NCBI RefSeq assembly: GCF_030269305.1
Contig: NZ_BSTC01000006.1
Location: forward strand, 248,001-312,000
Length of the DNA: 64,000 bases
Source of the DNA: Kineosporia sp. NBRC 101731
Lineage (GTDB): Bacteria; Actinomycetota; Actinomycetes; Actinomycetales; Kineosporiaceae
Reading direction: 5' to 3'
Program-made: the position numbers and the translations under genes
Notes under the pieces: generated by a model
What the model was told of the DNA's origin: nothing
Databases searched by the model: none
Seen by the model: the letters and a program-made list of their open reading frames with translations, nothing else
Shown: piece after piece, positions 17,391-25,624 of the stretch
Numbering within the stretch: the first letter of the stretch is position 1
Layout: each line of letters begins with the position of its first letter

Positions 17391-18709
17391 CCGTCGATCT
17401 CCTTGACACCCTTGTCGTAGTCGGTCTGGAGCTGGTCCAGCACGGCGTCGACCGGCTTGGAGCCGTTCACCAGCTCCTGCAGGCTGGAGTTGAGGTCGGC
17501 GTAGAAGGTCGGGGCGGGCCAGTCCGGGTAGAAGGCCAGGCCGTCCTGGTCGTTCAGGGTGGTGAAGTTGGTGATCAGGTCCTTGGACTTCTCATCGGTG
17601 ATCGCGTCAGGTTCGGCGGCCACCGGGATACCGCCGCTGTTGCCCAGGAGGTTCTGGATCTCCGGCGACATGGTGATGTCCATGAACTTGTAGGCCAGGT
17701 CCTTGGCGTCCGAGTTCTCCGGCACCACCCACAGGTTGCCGGACGAGCCGGGGGAGAGCTTGGCGCCGGGGAAGAGGAAGGTGCCCCAGTCGAACTTGTT
17801 GGAGGTGGTGAAGTTTCCGTACCACCAGCTACCGGAGAAGAAGATCGGGTTGGTGCCGGCGATGAACGCGTCCCCGGCGTCCTGGGCCTTCTGCCCGGTG
17901 GAGTTCTTCGAGATGTAGCCCTTGTCGACCCATTCCTTCAGGGTGTTCGCGGCGGCGGTCCAGTTCGCGTCGTGGAAGTCGGCGGGAGCTGTGTAGGTCT
18001 GGTAGTCGGTGACCCACTTCCGGTCCGCGTTCATCAGGGCGAGCTGGTACAGCAACTGACCGAGCGGGTACTCCTGGGCGGACTCGGCGAGCGGGGTGAT
18101 GCCCTGGTCCTTGAACGTCTGGAGCACCTGGGTGAACTCGTCGAGGGTGGTCGGCACCTCGAGGTCGTACTTCTTGAAAAGATCCTTGTTGTAGTACACC
18201 TGGACGTACTCGCCGTAGTTCGGGATGCCGTACCAGTTACCCGAGCCCATCACGCCGGTATCGCTGTACCGCGCCGTGGTCTGCAGGGACGAGGAGAGCT
18301 TGTCGGCCCAGCCGTACGCCTCCACCGCGGGCCCGATGTCGGTCAGCAGGCCCTGGCTCGAGAGCAGGCCCGATGTGGCGTTGCCCTTGTTGTACTCCAT
18401 CACGTCGGGCGCGGAGTCCGAGTTCAGCACCTGGCTGGCGGACTGGTTGATCTGCTCGAAGCTCTTGAGCTGGAAGTCGACCTTGGCCCCGGTCTCCTCG
18501 GTGAACTTCTTCATCGCTTCTTCCCAGGCGATGCCCATCGCACTGGTCTTGTCCTCGTACGTCCACACCGTGAGGGTCTGCCCCTCACCCTTCGGGGCGG
18601 TGTCGATGTCGCTGCTGCCGGCGGCGTCGCTCCCGCCGCTGCAGGCGGTCACCAGCAGGGTTGCCGCGAGTGCCATTGCACTCCCGACGACGATCCGTCG
18701 TTGTCCCAC
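17387..18709 (-). CDS. Sugar ABC transporter substrate-binding lipoprotein
   Basis: 440 residues from the GTG at 18709, placed by a perfect AAGGAGGT eight bases upstream; an upstream ATG at 18751 has no such support. The lipobox is LLVTACSGG. The mature protein is an SBP family 1 member (EEAMKKFTEETGAKVDFQ, DVMEYNKGN, FFSGSWWYGNF) of the oligosaccharide-binding type. It is the first gene of the operon SBP-permease-permease-GH31-LacI, so the cargo is probably a xylose-decorated oligosaccharide. Confidence 0.93.
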   Translation of the reverse strand: MGQRRIVVGSAMALAATLLVTACSGGSDAAGSSDIDTAPKGEGQTLTVWTYEDKTSAMGIAWEEAMKKFTEETGAKVDFQLKSFEQINQSASQVLNSDSAPDVMEYNKGNATSGLLSSQGLLTDIGPAVEAYGWADKLSSSLQTTARYSDTGVMGSGNWYGIPNYGEYVQVYYNKDLFKKYDLEVPTTLDEFTQVLQTFKDQGITPLAESAQEYPLGQLLYQLALMNADRKWVTDYQTYTAPADFHDANWTAAANTLKEWVDKGYISKNSTGQKAQDAGDAFIAGTNPIFFSGSWWYGNFTTSNKFDWGTFLFPGAKLSPGSSGNLWVVPENSDAKDLAYKFMDITMSPEIQNLLGNSGGIPVAAEPDAITDEKSKDLITNFTTLNDQDGLAFYPDWPAPTFYADLNSSLQELVNGSKPVDAVLDQLQTDYDKGVKEIDG

Positions 18710-18782
18710 GGGCGCTACCTCCTTGAGGAGGAGTGGGCGCGCCAGCCGCATCCACTCCGATGCCTGGCCTGCGTGTTCGTGC

Positions 18783-18816
18783 AGGTTTACCGGTAACGGA
18801 AGTTAGCGGTAAACCT
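18783..18816. promoter_or_regulatory. Two-half LacI-type operator of the sugar operon
   Basis: AGGTTTACCG (18783-18792) and CGGTAAACCT (18807-18816) form a 10-bp inverted repeat with a 14-bp spacer. Each half also contains a small CG-centred palindrome, TTACCGGTAA (perfect) and TTAGCGGTAA (one mismatch), 16 bp apart centre to centre. CG-centred palindromes are typical of LacI-family operators. It lies 74 bp upstream of the binding-protein start, in the promoter region. The match with the LacI gene at 12111 is inferred from operon context. Confidence 0.7.
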
Positions 18817-18861
18817 CACGTCAAAGCGACAGATACCTCTCGTCTGGCGACGAACGGTCGT

Positions 18862-19500
18862 TCAGGTGGTGGCGTAGCGGGCCCTCATGGTTCTGGCGGC
18901 CTCGACCACGGCCTCGTCCATCGCCTCGTCCGAAGGGCTGTAGTCGAGCAGCAGCATGCGCGGCCAGAGAACGAAGTCGGCGATCATGCCCAGGAACTGC
19001 GTTGCGGCGAGTGAGGCGTCGGAGAGTTCCACGTTCCCGGAATCCCTCTCGGCCTCGAGGTAGCTGCGCACCGAGTCGAAGAACGGCATCTTGCCCAGGC
19101 GGAAGTGGGTCTGGCCCAGTTCGGGGAAGCGGGGGGCCTCGGCGATGACGATACGGAACAGATCGGCCATACCCGGGCGGGTGAGGAGGGCGACGTAGCG
19201 TCGCCCGACAGTCTCCAGGCCGGCCGTGAGGTCACCGGTGGAGGGCTGATCGTGGTCGCCCTCGTGCTGCGGTCGCCAGTAGTCCGTGACGATCGCGTCG
19301 AACAGCGCGGCCTTGGTCGGGAACTGCTTGAACAGTGTCGCCTTGGAGACGTCGGCAGCGATGGCGACCTTGGCCAGGGAGGTGCCGGCGTAGCCCGACC
19401 GGAGGAAGAGGCCGGTTGCCGCACCGATGATCGCGGCGCGCTTCTGGGCGGCCATGGCCTGGTGGTACGTGGAGATCTCCGGAGACACGTCGTCCATCAT
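18862..19500 (-). CDS. TetR/AcrR family transcriptional regulator
   Basis: 212 residues. The HTH is IIGAATGLFLRSGYAGTSLAKVAIAADVSKATLFKQFPTK split over about residues 23-63; the C-terminal domain includes DLFRIVIAEAPRFPELGQTHFRLG, a TetR_C pattern shared with AcrR-like regulators. The gene is divergent from the SDR gene at 19599 with ~98 bp between them, which makes the SDR its likely target. Confidence 0.9.
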   Translation of the reverse strand: MMDDVSPEISTYHQAMAAQKRAAIIGAATGLFLRSGYAGTSLAKVAIAADVSKATLFKQFPTKAALFDAIVTDYWRPQHEGDHDQPSTGDLTAGLETVGRRYVALLTRPGMADLFRIVIAEAPRFPELGQTHFRLGKMPFFDSVRSYLEAERDSGNVELSDASLAATQFLGMIADFVLWPRMLLLDYSPSDEAMDEAVVEAARTMRARYATT

Positions 19501-19598
19501 GCCGCCCTGCCCGGATGGTGAGCTACTTGACTCACTATGGGTCTCTGTCTACGTTGTGAGGCGAGTCGCTCGGCTCGCTATTTGATCGAAGGATGCTC

Positions 19599-20348
19599 AT
19601 GAGGACTGTTCTGATCACCGGCGGCACCGGGGGTATGGGGTCCAGTCATGTACGGGCCTTTCATGCACAAGGGGACGCCGTGGTCGTCGCGGGTCTCAAT
19701 GCGGCGGTGGGTGAGGCGATGGTCGGGGAGCTGGGGGAGAGGTCGCTCTTCGTCCGGCTCGATGTCACGGACGAGGACGACTGGAGAGCGGCGGTGCACG
19801 CCGCGCAGGAACGGTTCGGTCCGGTCTCGGTGCTGATCAACAACGCGGGCGTGCAGAATCCGGCCGTGCTGCTCGAGGACACCGAACCCGGCCTCTGGGA
19901 GCGGACGTTCGCGGTCAACGTCACCGGGCAGTATCTGGGCATCCGGGCGGTGACAGCCTCCATGCGGCGCGCCGGTGGCGGGGTGATCATCAATGTCGGG
20001 TCGTCGATGGCCTACGGCGGGACGGCCCACTTCGCTTCGTATGTGGCCAGTAAATGGGCGGTTCGGGGACTGACGCGCTCTGCGGCCCTGGAGCTCGCGA
20101 AGGATGGGATCCGGGTGCTGGCGATTCACCCGGGCGTCATCTCCACACCTCTCGTGCACGAGTCGCCGGCTGACGGACACCCGGCACTCGTCGATGTCTT
20201 CTCGCCCGAGCCGTTCGCCGTGCCGCGGCTGGGTCGGCCGGAGGAGGTGAGCGATCTGTTGCTTCATCTGACCTCCTCACGGGCGGCGTTCATGACCGGT
20301 TCGGACGTGGTGATCGACGGTGGCCTGTTGCTGGGGCCTGCTGCCTGA
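19599..20348 (+). CDS. Short-chain dehydrogenase/reductase (3-alpha-hydroxysteroid-dehydrogenase-like)
   Basis: 249 residues from ATG 19599, preceded by GAAGGA; an ATG at 19593 is less well placed. The cofactor motif TGGTGGMG (7-14), NNAG (81-84), catalytic Ser in INVGSSMAYG (~136), and Tyr148-x3-Lys152 in YVASK are all present, so it should be an active NAD(P)-dependent classical SDR. Substrate unknown. The divergent TetR gene is the likely regulator. Confidence 0.9.
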   Translation: MRTVLITGGTGGMGSSHVRAFHAQGDAVVVAGLNAAVGEAMVGELGERSLFVRLDVTDEDDWRAAVHAAQERFGPVSVLINNAGVQNPAVLLEDTEPGLWERTFAVNVTGQYLGIRAVTASMRRAGGGVIINVGSSMAYGGTAHFASYVASKWAVRGLTRSAALELAKDGIRVLAIHPGVISTPLVHESPADGHPALVDVFSPEPFAVPRLGRPEEVSDLLLHLTSSRAAFMTGSDVVIDGGLLLGPAA

Positions 20349-20572
20349 GTGGTGCGGTGAGGGCTCACCGGACCGTGATGTCACGGTTGTCGGGGCGGCT
20401 CGGTGGTGGTCCGGTAGTGCGCCACCGGTCGCGTGGCCGGTACCGTCCGTCGGGCTGGTGAACGGGGAATCATCAGGTAGGCACGGGGCCTTGCCGGGCC
20501 TTCGATCTGGCTGTGCGTCGTGGGACTTCGGAACCGGGAGTCCGTCATCGAGGCGGCAAGGCCCGGAAGCTC
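20349..20572. other. Convergent intergenic region with a spaced inverted repeat
   Basis: 224 bp between the ends of the SDR and HNH genes. It contains GGGCCTTGCCG (20486-20496) and its reverse complement CGGCAAGGCCC (20554-20564), 11-bp arms about 57 bp apart. The structure could serve as a bidirectional terminator or be a remnant of an element; no gene is apparent. Confidence 0.4.
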
Positions 20573-22744
20573 TCAGAACGGCGGTTCGGGGTAGTCGGGA
20601 AGATGGCCGCTGGCCGTCCCCCACGGTCTGCGCTTGCCACGGAGGGGCGCAGAACTATCTGGGGAAGAAGATTTCTCGCTGTGGCCATCGCGTCTTCTTC
20701 GTGCCCGTGCGATCTCGTCGTTGACTTGTTCGATGTCGCGTTGCCAGCGTCTGAGGCGGTCAGCGGTGCGCTGGGCTGCAGACCAAGTGTCGTTCGGGAT
20801 GGATGTTGCCGGCCTGATGGGGAACTCCCTCTCGGACAACGTCGCGGACAGGGGCAAGGTCCATCCCGGACTGCCAGGAAGTACCGGCGGAGGAGACGCG
20901 TGAACTCTGCCCTCGGGGGTGACCCAGAGAACAGTCCCGGCCGGAAGGCGTTCGTTGGACCGGCTGAAGCGGGTGCTCCAGCCGGCGCTGGTCTTGAGAT
21001 TGTGGTGAGTTCTGCAAGCTGGGTGCAGATTACAGGGACAGGTGACGCCTCCTTCATTGAATGGAACGAGATGGTCCAGGTCGCAACGGTTTGAGGGCAC
21101 GCTGCAGCCGGGGAACGTGCAGGTCTGATAGCGGGCATTGATCTGATCGGTGAGAACCCTTCCCGGATGGTAGCGATGGGCCTGCGGCGTGGAATGGTCC
21201 CGGCCGTAACTGCACCCGGGCCCGGGGTCCGCTGATGAGTCAGGTTTCCCATCGCTTCCCGTCGCCGTGCCTGGAACTGGAAGCAAGGTGATGTCCCTTG
21301 CGGAGGCGGCGATCCGGCGGGCCAACCCGGCGGGCACAGCCCCGTAGCCCTGCAACAGGCCCGGGACGTTGTCGAGTCCGAGAAGCGTGGCGTCTGTGAT
21401 CGTGATGACCAGGTGAGGGCCATGGCCCTTTTTCCTCGGAAGGCTGGGTAGCTCCCACCAGGCCGGGATCCGGCCCTGGGGGAGAGCGGAGAGTCCGAAT
21501 CCGGCGTAGGACTCGGATCGTGCCTGGGCAGCGGCGTCGGTGAGATCTTCGCGGGCTCGATGACTGCAGCCAGGGCAAACGGCTGGTTCCACAGGCCCAT
21601 CAGAAGATCCCGTGGACCTGGTGACCGCAGCGGCAAGACGGTCGGGATCCCCTCGGCGGGCATTCCGGGCAGCATCCTCGGACGGCTCGGACGGCTCGGA
21701 CGGCTCGGACGGCTCGGACGGCTCGGAGGGCTCGGAGGGCTCATGTGCGCCGGCTCCGGTCGCAGCGTGGTTCCTACTGACGTCCGCCGGTTCCGGTTCG
21801 CCGTCGTCCGCACGCCGGTCCGTCTCGTCGTCTGTCTGCTCCCGGCGGGTGTCGTGGGCGAGAGGAATATCGAGGCCTTCGGCCAGGGCCTGGACGATGG
21901 CGGCCAGAGCGTCGGCCCGGCGCTGATCATGTGTGCGCGGATCGGTTCGCCCCTCGGCCAGGAGCCGGTCGCGGCAGGCATCGGCCATGGCGTCGAGCAC
22001 ACCGTCGAGGAGCTGACCGTCGTCGGCGGCCAGAATGGCGTGCACGGCGGTCATTCCGTCGGGCAGCAGCTCTGTCCAGACACCTCGAGCCTGGCGTGCC
22101 TGAGCATGCCGTTCATTGGCACCGTCGGGAGCAAGGCCGAGCAGGAGCTGGTCGATGAGAACTTGCAGCGCGTGGTAGGGGGTGGAGGGCGCCTGCTCGG
22201 CCAGTGCCACCTGGAACAGCATCCACTGCGGGCAACCGGGCCCGAACCATTCGGGCTTGTGCGGTGGGCGGTGCAGACGGTCGTTGATCAACCTGGCCCT
22301 GTCCCAGTCCAGGCGACCGGCTTCGAACAGGGCGGCGATCATCGGAAGGTCGCGGGGCAATTCGACCGAGGTACGGGCCAGACCCCAGGCACTGTTGCGC
22401 GAAAGCGTCAGCTCGGGAGCGAGCTGCGCCGATACGAGTGAACCGGACCCGATCTGTGAAGCCGTGCTGGGACCGAACGCATCGGTGAGCGCGTCGTCTT
22501 CAATTGTGGGCCTCTTGCTGTTCCGGGTGGACCGCGGACTGCGCTGCACCGGCTGGGTGTGCTCGACCAGTTCTCTCACGCAGCCGAGCTGCCAGGCCTT
22601 CAGCTGCCGCAGCAGGAGCTCGCTGTCGACGATGCCCTGTAGGAGTGCGCCGTTCGATGACCTGTCGGCATCCAGAACCCGGGCCAGGGCGTCGGGCGAG
22701 ACGAAAGCCTCTGTGGACATGAGCCCTTCGCCGAGCATGCTCAT
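20573..22744 (-). CDS. DUF222 / 13E12-type HNH endonuclease domain protein
   Basis: 723 residues from the first ATG; the ATG at 22720, with GAAGGG upstream, is an equally good start. The N-terminal two-thirds are the DUF222 domain (LLLRQLKAWQLGCVREL to RLINDRLHRP), the middle has a charged Pro-rich linker with seven EPS repeats, and the C-terminus has an HNH nuclease: CTFPGC, CDLDHLVPFNEGG, CRTHHNLKT. Family members are often present in many copies in actinobacterial genomes (REP13E12 relatives) and the biological role is unproven. It is a single gene, with no transposase or inteins adjacent. Confidence 0.88.
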   Translation of the reverse strand: MSMLGEGLMSTEAFVSPDALARVLDADRSSNGALLQGIVDSELLLRQLKAWQLGCVRELVEHTQPVQRSPRSTRNSKRPTIEDDALTDAFGPSTASQIGSGSLVSAQLAPELTLSRNSAWGLARTSVELPRDLPMIAALFEAGRLDWDRARLINDRLHRPPHKPEWFGPGCPQWMLFQVALAEQAPSTPYHALQVLIDQLLLGLAPDGANERHAQARQARGVWTELLPDGMTAVHAILAADDGQLLDGVLDAMADACRDRLLAEGRTDPRTHDQRRADALAAIVQALAEGLDIPLAHDTRREQTDDETDRRADDGEPEPADVSRNHAATGAGAHEPSEPSEPSEPSEPSEPSEPSEDAARNARRGDPDRLAAAVTRSTGSSDGPVEPAVCPGCSHRAREDLTDAAAQARSESYAGFGLSALPQGRIPAWWELPSLPRKKGHGPHLVITITDATLLGLDNVPGLLQGYGAVPAGLARRIAASARDITLLPVPGTATGSDGKPDSSADPGPGCSYGRDHSTPQAHRYHPGRVLTDQINARYQTCTFPGCSVPSNRCDLDHLVPFNEGGVTCPCNLHPACRTHHNLKTSAGWSTRFSRSNERLPAGTVLWVTPEGRVHASPPPVLPGSPGWTLPLSATLSEREFPIRPATSIPNDTWSAAQRTADRLRRWQRDIEQVNDEIARARRRRDGHSEKSSSPDSSAPLRGKRRPWGTASGHLPDYPEPPF
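21677..21739. repeat. Seven 9-bp tandem repeats encoding (EPS)7
   Basis: Seven units of CTCGGA(C/G)GG run without gap across 63 bp; the first five are identical and the last two carry one change. They code for Glu-Pro-Ser seven times in the linker between the DUF222 and HNH domains, which should make a flexible acidic spacer whose length can vary by slippage. Confidence 0.95.
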
Positions 22745-22870
22745 GAGTGAAACCCCCGTCTCGCCCGAATCGTCGCGGTCCCCACCGCCTAGAACCGATA
22801 CTAGATGCCCCTACCGACAATCTTCCCCGGAGCCGGCGTCCTCTGCCGAAATCCCCTGATCAGTGGCGCA

Positions 22871-23116
22871 TCACTGTTTCTTGTAGCGTCGTTCGAAGCG
22901 GGCGATGCGGCCCTCGGTGTCGGCGGTGCGGGCGCGTCCGGTCCAGAACGGATGGCTGGCACTGGAGATCTCCACGTCGACGACCGGGTACTCGTGGCCG
23001 TCCTCCCACTGGATCGTGCCCCGGGAGGCGACGGTCGAGCGGGTGAGGAATGCGGTGCCGGAGCTACGGTCGCGAAACACGACCGGGCGATACTCAGGGT
23101 GGATGCCAGGTTTCAC
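22871..23116 (-). CDS. rpmE2: 50S ribosomal protein L31 type B (zinc-independent)
   Basis: 81 residues, GTG start one base after the stop of the L36 gene. The sequence [22 protein letters not shown] and [11 protein letters not shown] is the L31 type B signature and lacks the CxxC zinc knuckle of the housekeeping form. Such C-minus copies replace zinc-binding L31 when zinc is scarce, freeing metal. It is the last gene of the Zur-type operon that starts at 24355. Confidence 0.95.
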   Translation of the reverse strand: MKPGIHPEYRPVVFRDRSSGTAFLTRSTVASRGTIQWEDGHEYPVVDVEISSASHPFWTGRARTADTEGRIARFERRYKKQ

Positions 23117-23117
23117 G

Positions 23118-23240
23118 TCAGCCCTGCCGTCCTTTCCATCGTGGGTTCTTCTTGTTGATGACGAAGACCTGTCCGCGTCGGCGTACGACGATCGAACCGG
23201 GCTTCTCCTTGAGCGACTTCAGTGAGGCGCGTACCTTCAT
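23118..23240 (-). CDS. rpmJ: 50S ribosomal protein L36 (zinc-independent form)
   Basis: 40 residues: begins [16 protein letters not shown] and ends in [12 protein letters not shown]. These are hallmark segments of bL36 type B; the Cys/His zinc ligands of the standard form are absent. The gene is preceded by AAGGAG and lies 20 bp after the COG0523-like gene and 1 bp before L31 type B. It is short and easily missed by gene finders. Together the three genes form one transcript responsive to zinc limitation. Confidence 0.93.
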   Translation of the reverse strand: MKVRASLKSLKEKPGSIVVRRRGQVFVINKKNPRWKGRQG

Positions 23241-23260
23241 GAACTCTCCTTAGGGGTCTT

Positions 23261-24355
23261 TCAGGCGCTGAGGTCGTCGATGTCCATCTCGTCGTGATCC
23301 CCGAGCCAGGGGCCAAAACCGTCGTCCGTCCCGAGCCAGCGACCTAGTCCGCGCTCCATCTCCTGGTCGGTCAGGAGGGCCCGGTGGAAGGCCCTGAAGA
23401 CCGAATCCCTTTGCGGCCCGATGCCGGTGACGCGCAACCGGGTGGTCCGAACCTCACCCGACCAGGTGCCGGCTGTGCCGATGCTGAGCTGGCCGCCGGC
23501 ACCGTCCCAGATCCCGACGACCGAAGGTCGCCCCGGCAGCCAGAAGGTTCCCCTCGCTCTCATCGGCCCATCACCCAGACCTGGTAATTCGGCGTGCAGG
23601 CGGTCCGGGTGGAAGGGCTTATGGGAGTGCAGGTCCAGTGACCAGATCTCCTGGGTGTCGGTCGAGCGGAGGGCTGGAAGGTGGGTCGGGTCGCCTCGGG
23701 GGTCGTCCGGAGAGCGGTGGACGCTGACCAGAGACCTCGTATCAATCTCCGTGATAGCGCTTCTCGGTAGATCAGGACTGGTCAGATGGTCGATCAGATC
23801 GCGTTCCCGACGTCCGGCAGGAGCATCGAACAGGACGACGTCCGCGTATTCCAGTTGGGCGGCGAGAGCCTCGCCCACCGATCTGCGATCGTCCGTGTGG
23901 AGTTCCAGACCGCGTTCGGCGAGTAGGTCGTCACCGAAGAGATCGTCGAAAAGGCCGACAGGAGAGACGGCCGCGATCACGGCCGCAGCCCTCGCACCGG
24001 GCAGCAGGCCGGCGCCCGGCCAGGGCTGGACGGCGTGGATCAGAGGATGGGGCTCGGTGCTGACCGGTAGGCCGACGATGATCTGGGTGGGTGGCTGCGG
24101 GGACCCGAGCAGCCCACGGAGCACCGGCAGAAGATCTTCGCGCAGTGCACACGACAGACAGCCGTGGTCCATCGGTTGTGTGTGCCTGTCCCGGACGCCG
24201 GACCAGTCGTGCACCACCCGGTGCAGATAGCCGTCCGGGGTGATGTCGTGGTGGACGGCCACCGCTTCCGGAAGGTCGAGAAGCAGGGTGGCGATGGCGC
24301 TGTCGCGCAGGACGGGATCGATCGAGGTGACGGTCAGGACGGGGACGTCGGGCAT
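23261..24355 (-). CDS. COG0523/CobW-like protein without a P-loop, zinc-limitation operon
   Basis: 364 residues. The protein has the CobW-family architecture: a metal motif near residues 65-72 (HGCLSCALREDLLP, here C66-L-S-C69 where the classical GTPases have CxCC), LFDAPAG-like core segments, and a CobW C-terminal region (MRARGTFWLPGRPSVVGIWDGAGGQLSIG). The Walker A loop GxxGxGKT expected at the N-terminus is missing; the region reads LTVTSIDPVLRDSAIATLLL, so GTP hydrolysis is doubtful. In mycobacteria the related factor Mrf, encoded in the zinc-free ribosomal operon, recruits a hibernation factor to ribosomes; this gene sits in the same context. Assignment to Mrf is inference. Confidence 0.75.
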   Translation of the reverse strand: MPDVPVLTVTSIDPVLRDSAIATLLLDLPEAVAVHHDITPDGYLHRVVHDWSGVRDRHTQPMDHGCLSCALREDLLPVLRGLLGSPQPPTQIIVGLPVSTEPHPLIHAVQPWPGAGLLPGARAAAVIAAVSPVGLFDDLFGDDLLAERGLELHTDDRRSVGEALAAQLEYADVVLFDAPAGRRERDLIDHLTSPDLPRSAITEIDTRSLVSVHRSPDDPRGDPTHLPALRSTDTQEIWSLDLHSHKPFHPDRLHAELPGLGDGPMRARGTFWLPGRPSVVGIWDGAGGQLSIGTAGTWSGEVRTTRLRVTGIGPQRDSVFRAFHRALLTDQEMERGLGRWLGTDDGFGPWLGDHDEMDIDDLSA

Positions 24356-24374
24356 GCGGTCACCTTAGATGTAT

Positions 24375-24389
24375 TGAGAATCGTTTTCA
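24375..24389. promoter_or_regulatory. Zur box between divergent zinc-limitation operons
   Basis: TGAGAATCGTTTTCA matches the actinobacterial Zur operator TGAAAATGATTTTCA at 12 of 15 positions and is a near-perfect dyad. It lies 20 bp upstream of the COG0523-like gene and ~50 bp upstream of L28, so one bound Zur could shut both operons when zinc is plentiful. Confidence 0.85.
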
Positions 24390-24437
24390 ATAAGCTAACC
24401 TGGCGCCGTTTCATTCCCGGCCCTTCTGGAGGCAGGC

Positions 24438-24674
24438 TTGTCCCGCGTTTGCATGGTCACCGGTGCCGTTCCCGGCTTCGGTCACGCCATCTCCCACTCC
24501 CACCGGCGTAACAAGCGGCGCTTCGACCTCAACATTCAGTCCAAGCGGTACTGGGTGCCGTCCCTGGGCCGGAGCGTGACGCTGACCGTCAGCGCACGGG
24601 GCATCAAGACCATCGACCAGCGCGGCATCGATGCCGTGGTGCGGGCGATCCGGGCGCGCGGGGTGAGGCTCTGA
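24438..24674 (+). CDS. rpmB: 50S ribosomal protein L28 (zinc-independent paralog)
   Basis: 78 residues. The start is a TTG at 24438, 5 bp after GGAGG. The bL28 signature is clear: [28 protein letters not shown], then [27 protein letters not shown]. The CxxC pair of the zinc form is not present. Its stop overlaps the S14 start (TGATG), so the two are coupled. First gene of the plus-strand operon behind the Zur box. Confidence 0.93.
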   Translation: MSRVCMVTGAVPGFGHAISHSHRRNKRRFDLNIQSKRYWVPSLGRSVTLTVSARGIKTIDQRGIDAVVRAIRARGVRL

Positions 24675-24979
24675 TGGCGAAGAAGAGCAAGATCGCCCGT
24701 GATGAGCAGCGTCGTGAGGTTGTCGCCCGGTATGCCGAACGTCGTCTCGAGCTCAAGCGGCTGAGCGTGGATCCGCAGGTGTCCGAGGCCGAGCGGGCCG
24801 GGGCGATGGCGGCCCTGCACCGGCTGCCCCGTCATGCGTCCCCGACCCGGCTGCGCAACCGCGACCTGGTGGACGGGCGTCCGCGCGGGTATCTGGGGCG
24901 GTTCGGGCTCTCCCGGGTGCGTTTCCGGGAGATGGCCCACCGTGGCGAACTGCCGGGAGTGACGAAGTCGAGCTGGTGA
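24674..24979 (+). CDS. rpsN: 30S ribosomal protein S14 (zinc-independent form)
   Basis: 101 residues: [24 protein letters not shown] at the N-terminus and [43 protein letters not shown] at the C-terminus (shown here for orientation only in part: [26 protein letters not shown]). This is the long, C-minus S14 with no CxxC zinc knuckles; the zinc form is ~61 residues. Coupled to L28; a strong hairpin follows the stop. Confidence 0.95.
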   Translation: MAKKSKIARDEQRREVVARYAERRLELKRLSVDPQVSEAERAGAMAALHRLPRHASPTRLRNRDLVDGRPRGYLGRFGLSRVRFREMAHRGELPGVTKSSW

Positions 24980-24984
24980 ACAGG

Positions 24985-25026
24985 GGAGGGCGGGCCGTGC
25001 CGTCGTTCGGCACGGTGCTGCCCTCC
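24985..25026 (+). terminator. Hairpin after the L28-S14 operon
   Basis: Outer stem GGAGGGC / GCCCTCC (7 bp) and inner stem CCGTGCCG / CGGCACGG (8 bp) fold into one long hairpin six bases after the S14 stop. No T-run follows, as is common in high-GC genomes, so terminator function is probable but unproven. Confidence 0.65.
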
Positions 25027-25129
25027 TGGTGCGCTCGGCGGAAATGGGTGGGGGGGACGACCTCACAATCGGGGGGTGCCGGAGCGTTTACCTGGTGACG
25101 GGGCAGGTGGTCGGCAGGGGAGGGGAACC

Positions 25130-25624
25130 GTGGGCGGGGACAGGCGGGTCTATACGCTGCTCGGTGCCGATGGTCGGCTCTACTCTTCGGATGTTCCGGG
25201 GCTGCTCGGCGGTCATCGGCGGTTGAAGGTCTACGGCCGTCTGGACTGTCCGTCGGCATTGAGGGCGATCGGTCAGTGCCGGGTGGGACAGACGGGCGGC
25301 TACCTGAAGTACCGGGTGTTCTTCGCGTCCGAGACCGTCGCTATCGCTGCTGGGTACCGGCCCTGTGGCGCTTGTCTGCCCGTGAAGTACCAGGCCTGGC
25401 GTGAGGCGCGGTCGGCGGGGGATCGAGCGCAAGGGGGACGCGTGTGGGAGGAGCAGTTGGGGGAACCGGTCGTGGAGGGGCGGCCGGTCGGGAAGCTGTC
25501 GGACGAGACACAACCGGACGAGACGCAATCGGTCGGGAAGCGGTCGGTCGGGGAACGATCGGTGGGGGAAGATCGGGTGGGGAAAGATCCGGCCGGGGGA
25601 GAACGTCAGGAGAGGCCTGAATGA
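25130..25624 (+). CDS. Ada-type metal-binding domain protein
   Basis: 164 residues from the GTG at 25130, preceded by AGGGGAA. The N-terminal ~95 residues match the stand-alone Ada zinc domain: YTLLGADGRLYSS, KVYGRLDCPSALRAI, KYRVFFASETVAIAAGYRPCGACLP. Ada uses four Cys; here the second pair (CGAC) is intact and the first pair is reduced to one Cys, with another at GQC. The C-terminal half is a low-complexity tail with VGKRSVGERSVGE-like repeats. Its stop overlaps the start of alkB (ATGA), pointing to a joint role in alkylation repair, possibly as a sensor without the methyltransferase domain. Confidence 0.75.
   Translation: MGGDRRVYTLLGADGRLYSSDVPGLLGGHRRLKVYGRLDCPSALRAIGQCRVGQTGGYLKYRVFFASETVAIAAGYRPCGACLPVKYQAWREARSAGDRAQGGRVWEEQLGEPVVEGRPVGKLSDETQPDETQSVGKRSVGERSVGEDRVGKDPAGGERQERPE

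Noticed and set aside
20486-22744. Insertion sequence around the HNH gene
   Set aside because: The 11-bp inverted arms both lie on one side of the gene, there is no transposase, and no target duplication was seen.
24391-25129. L33 (rpmG) or S18 paralog in the zinc island
   Set aside because: The flanks were read in all frames for their short signature sequences and none was found, although other actinobacteria have them here.
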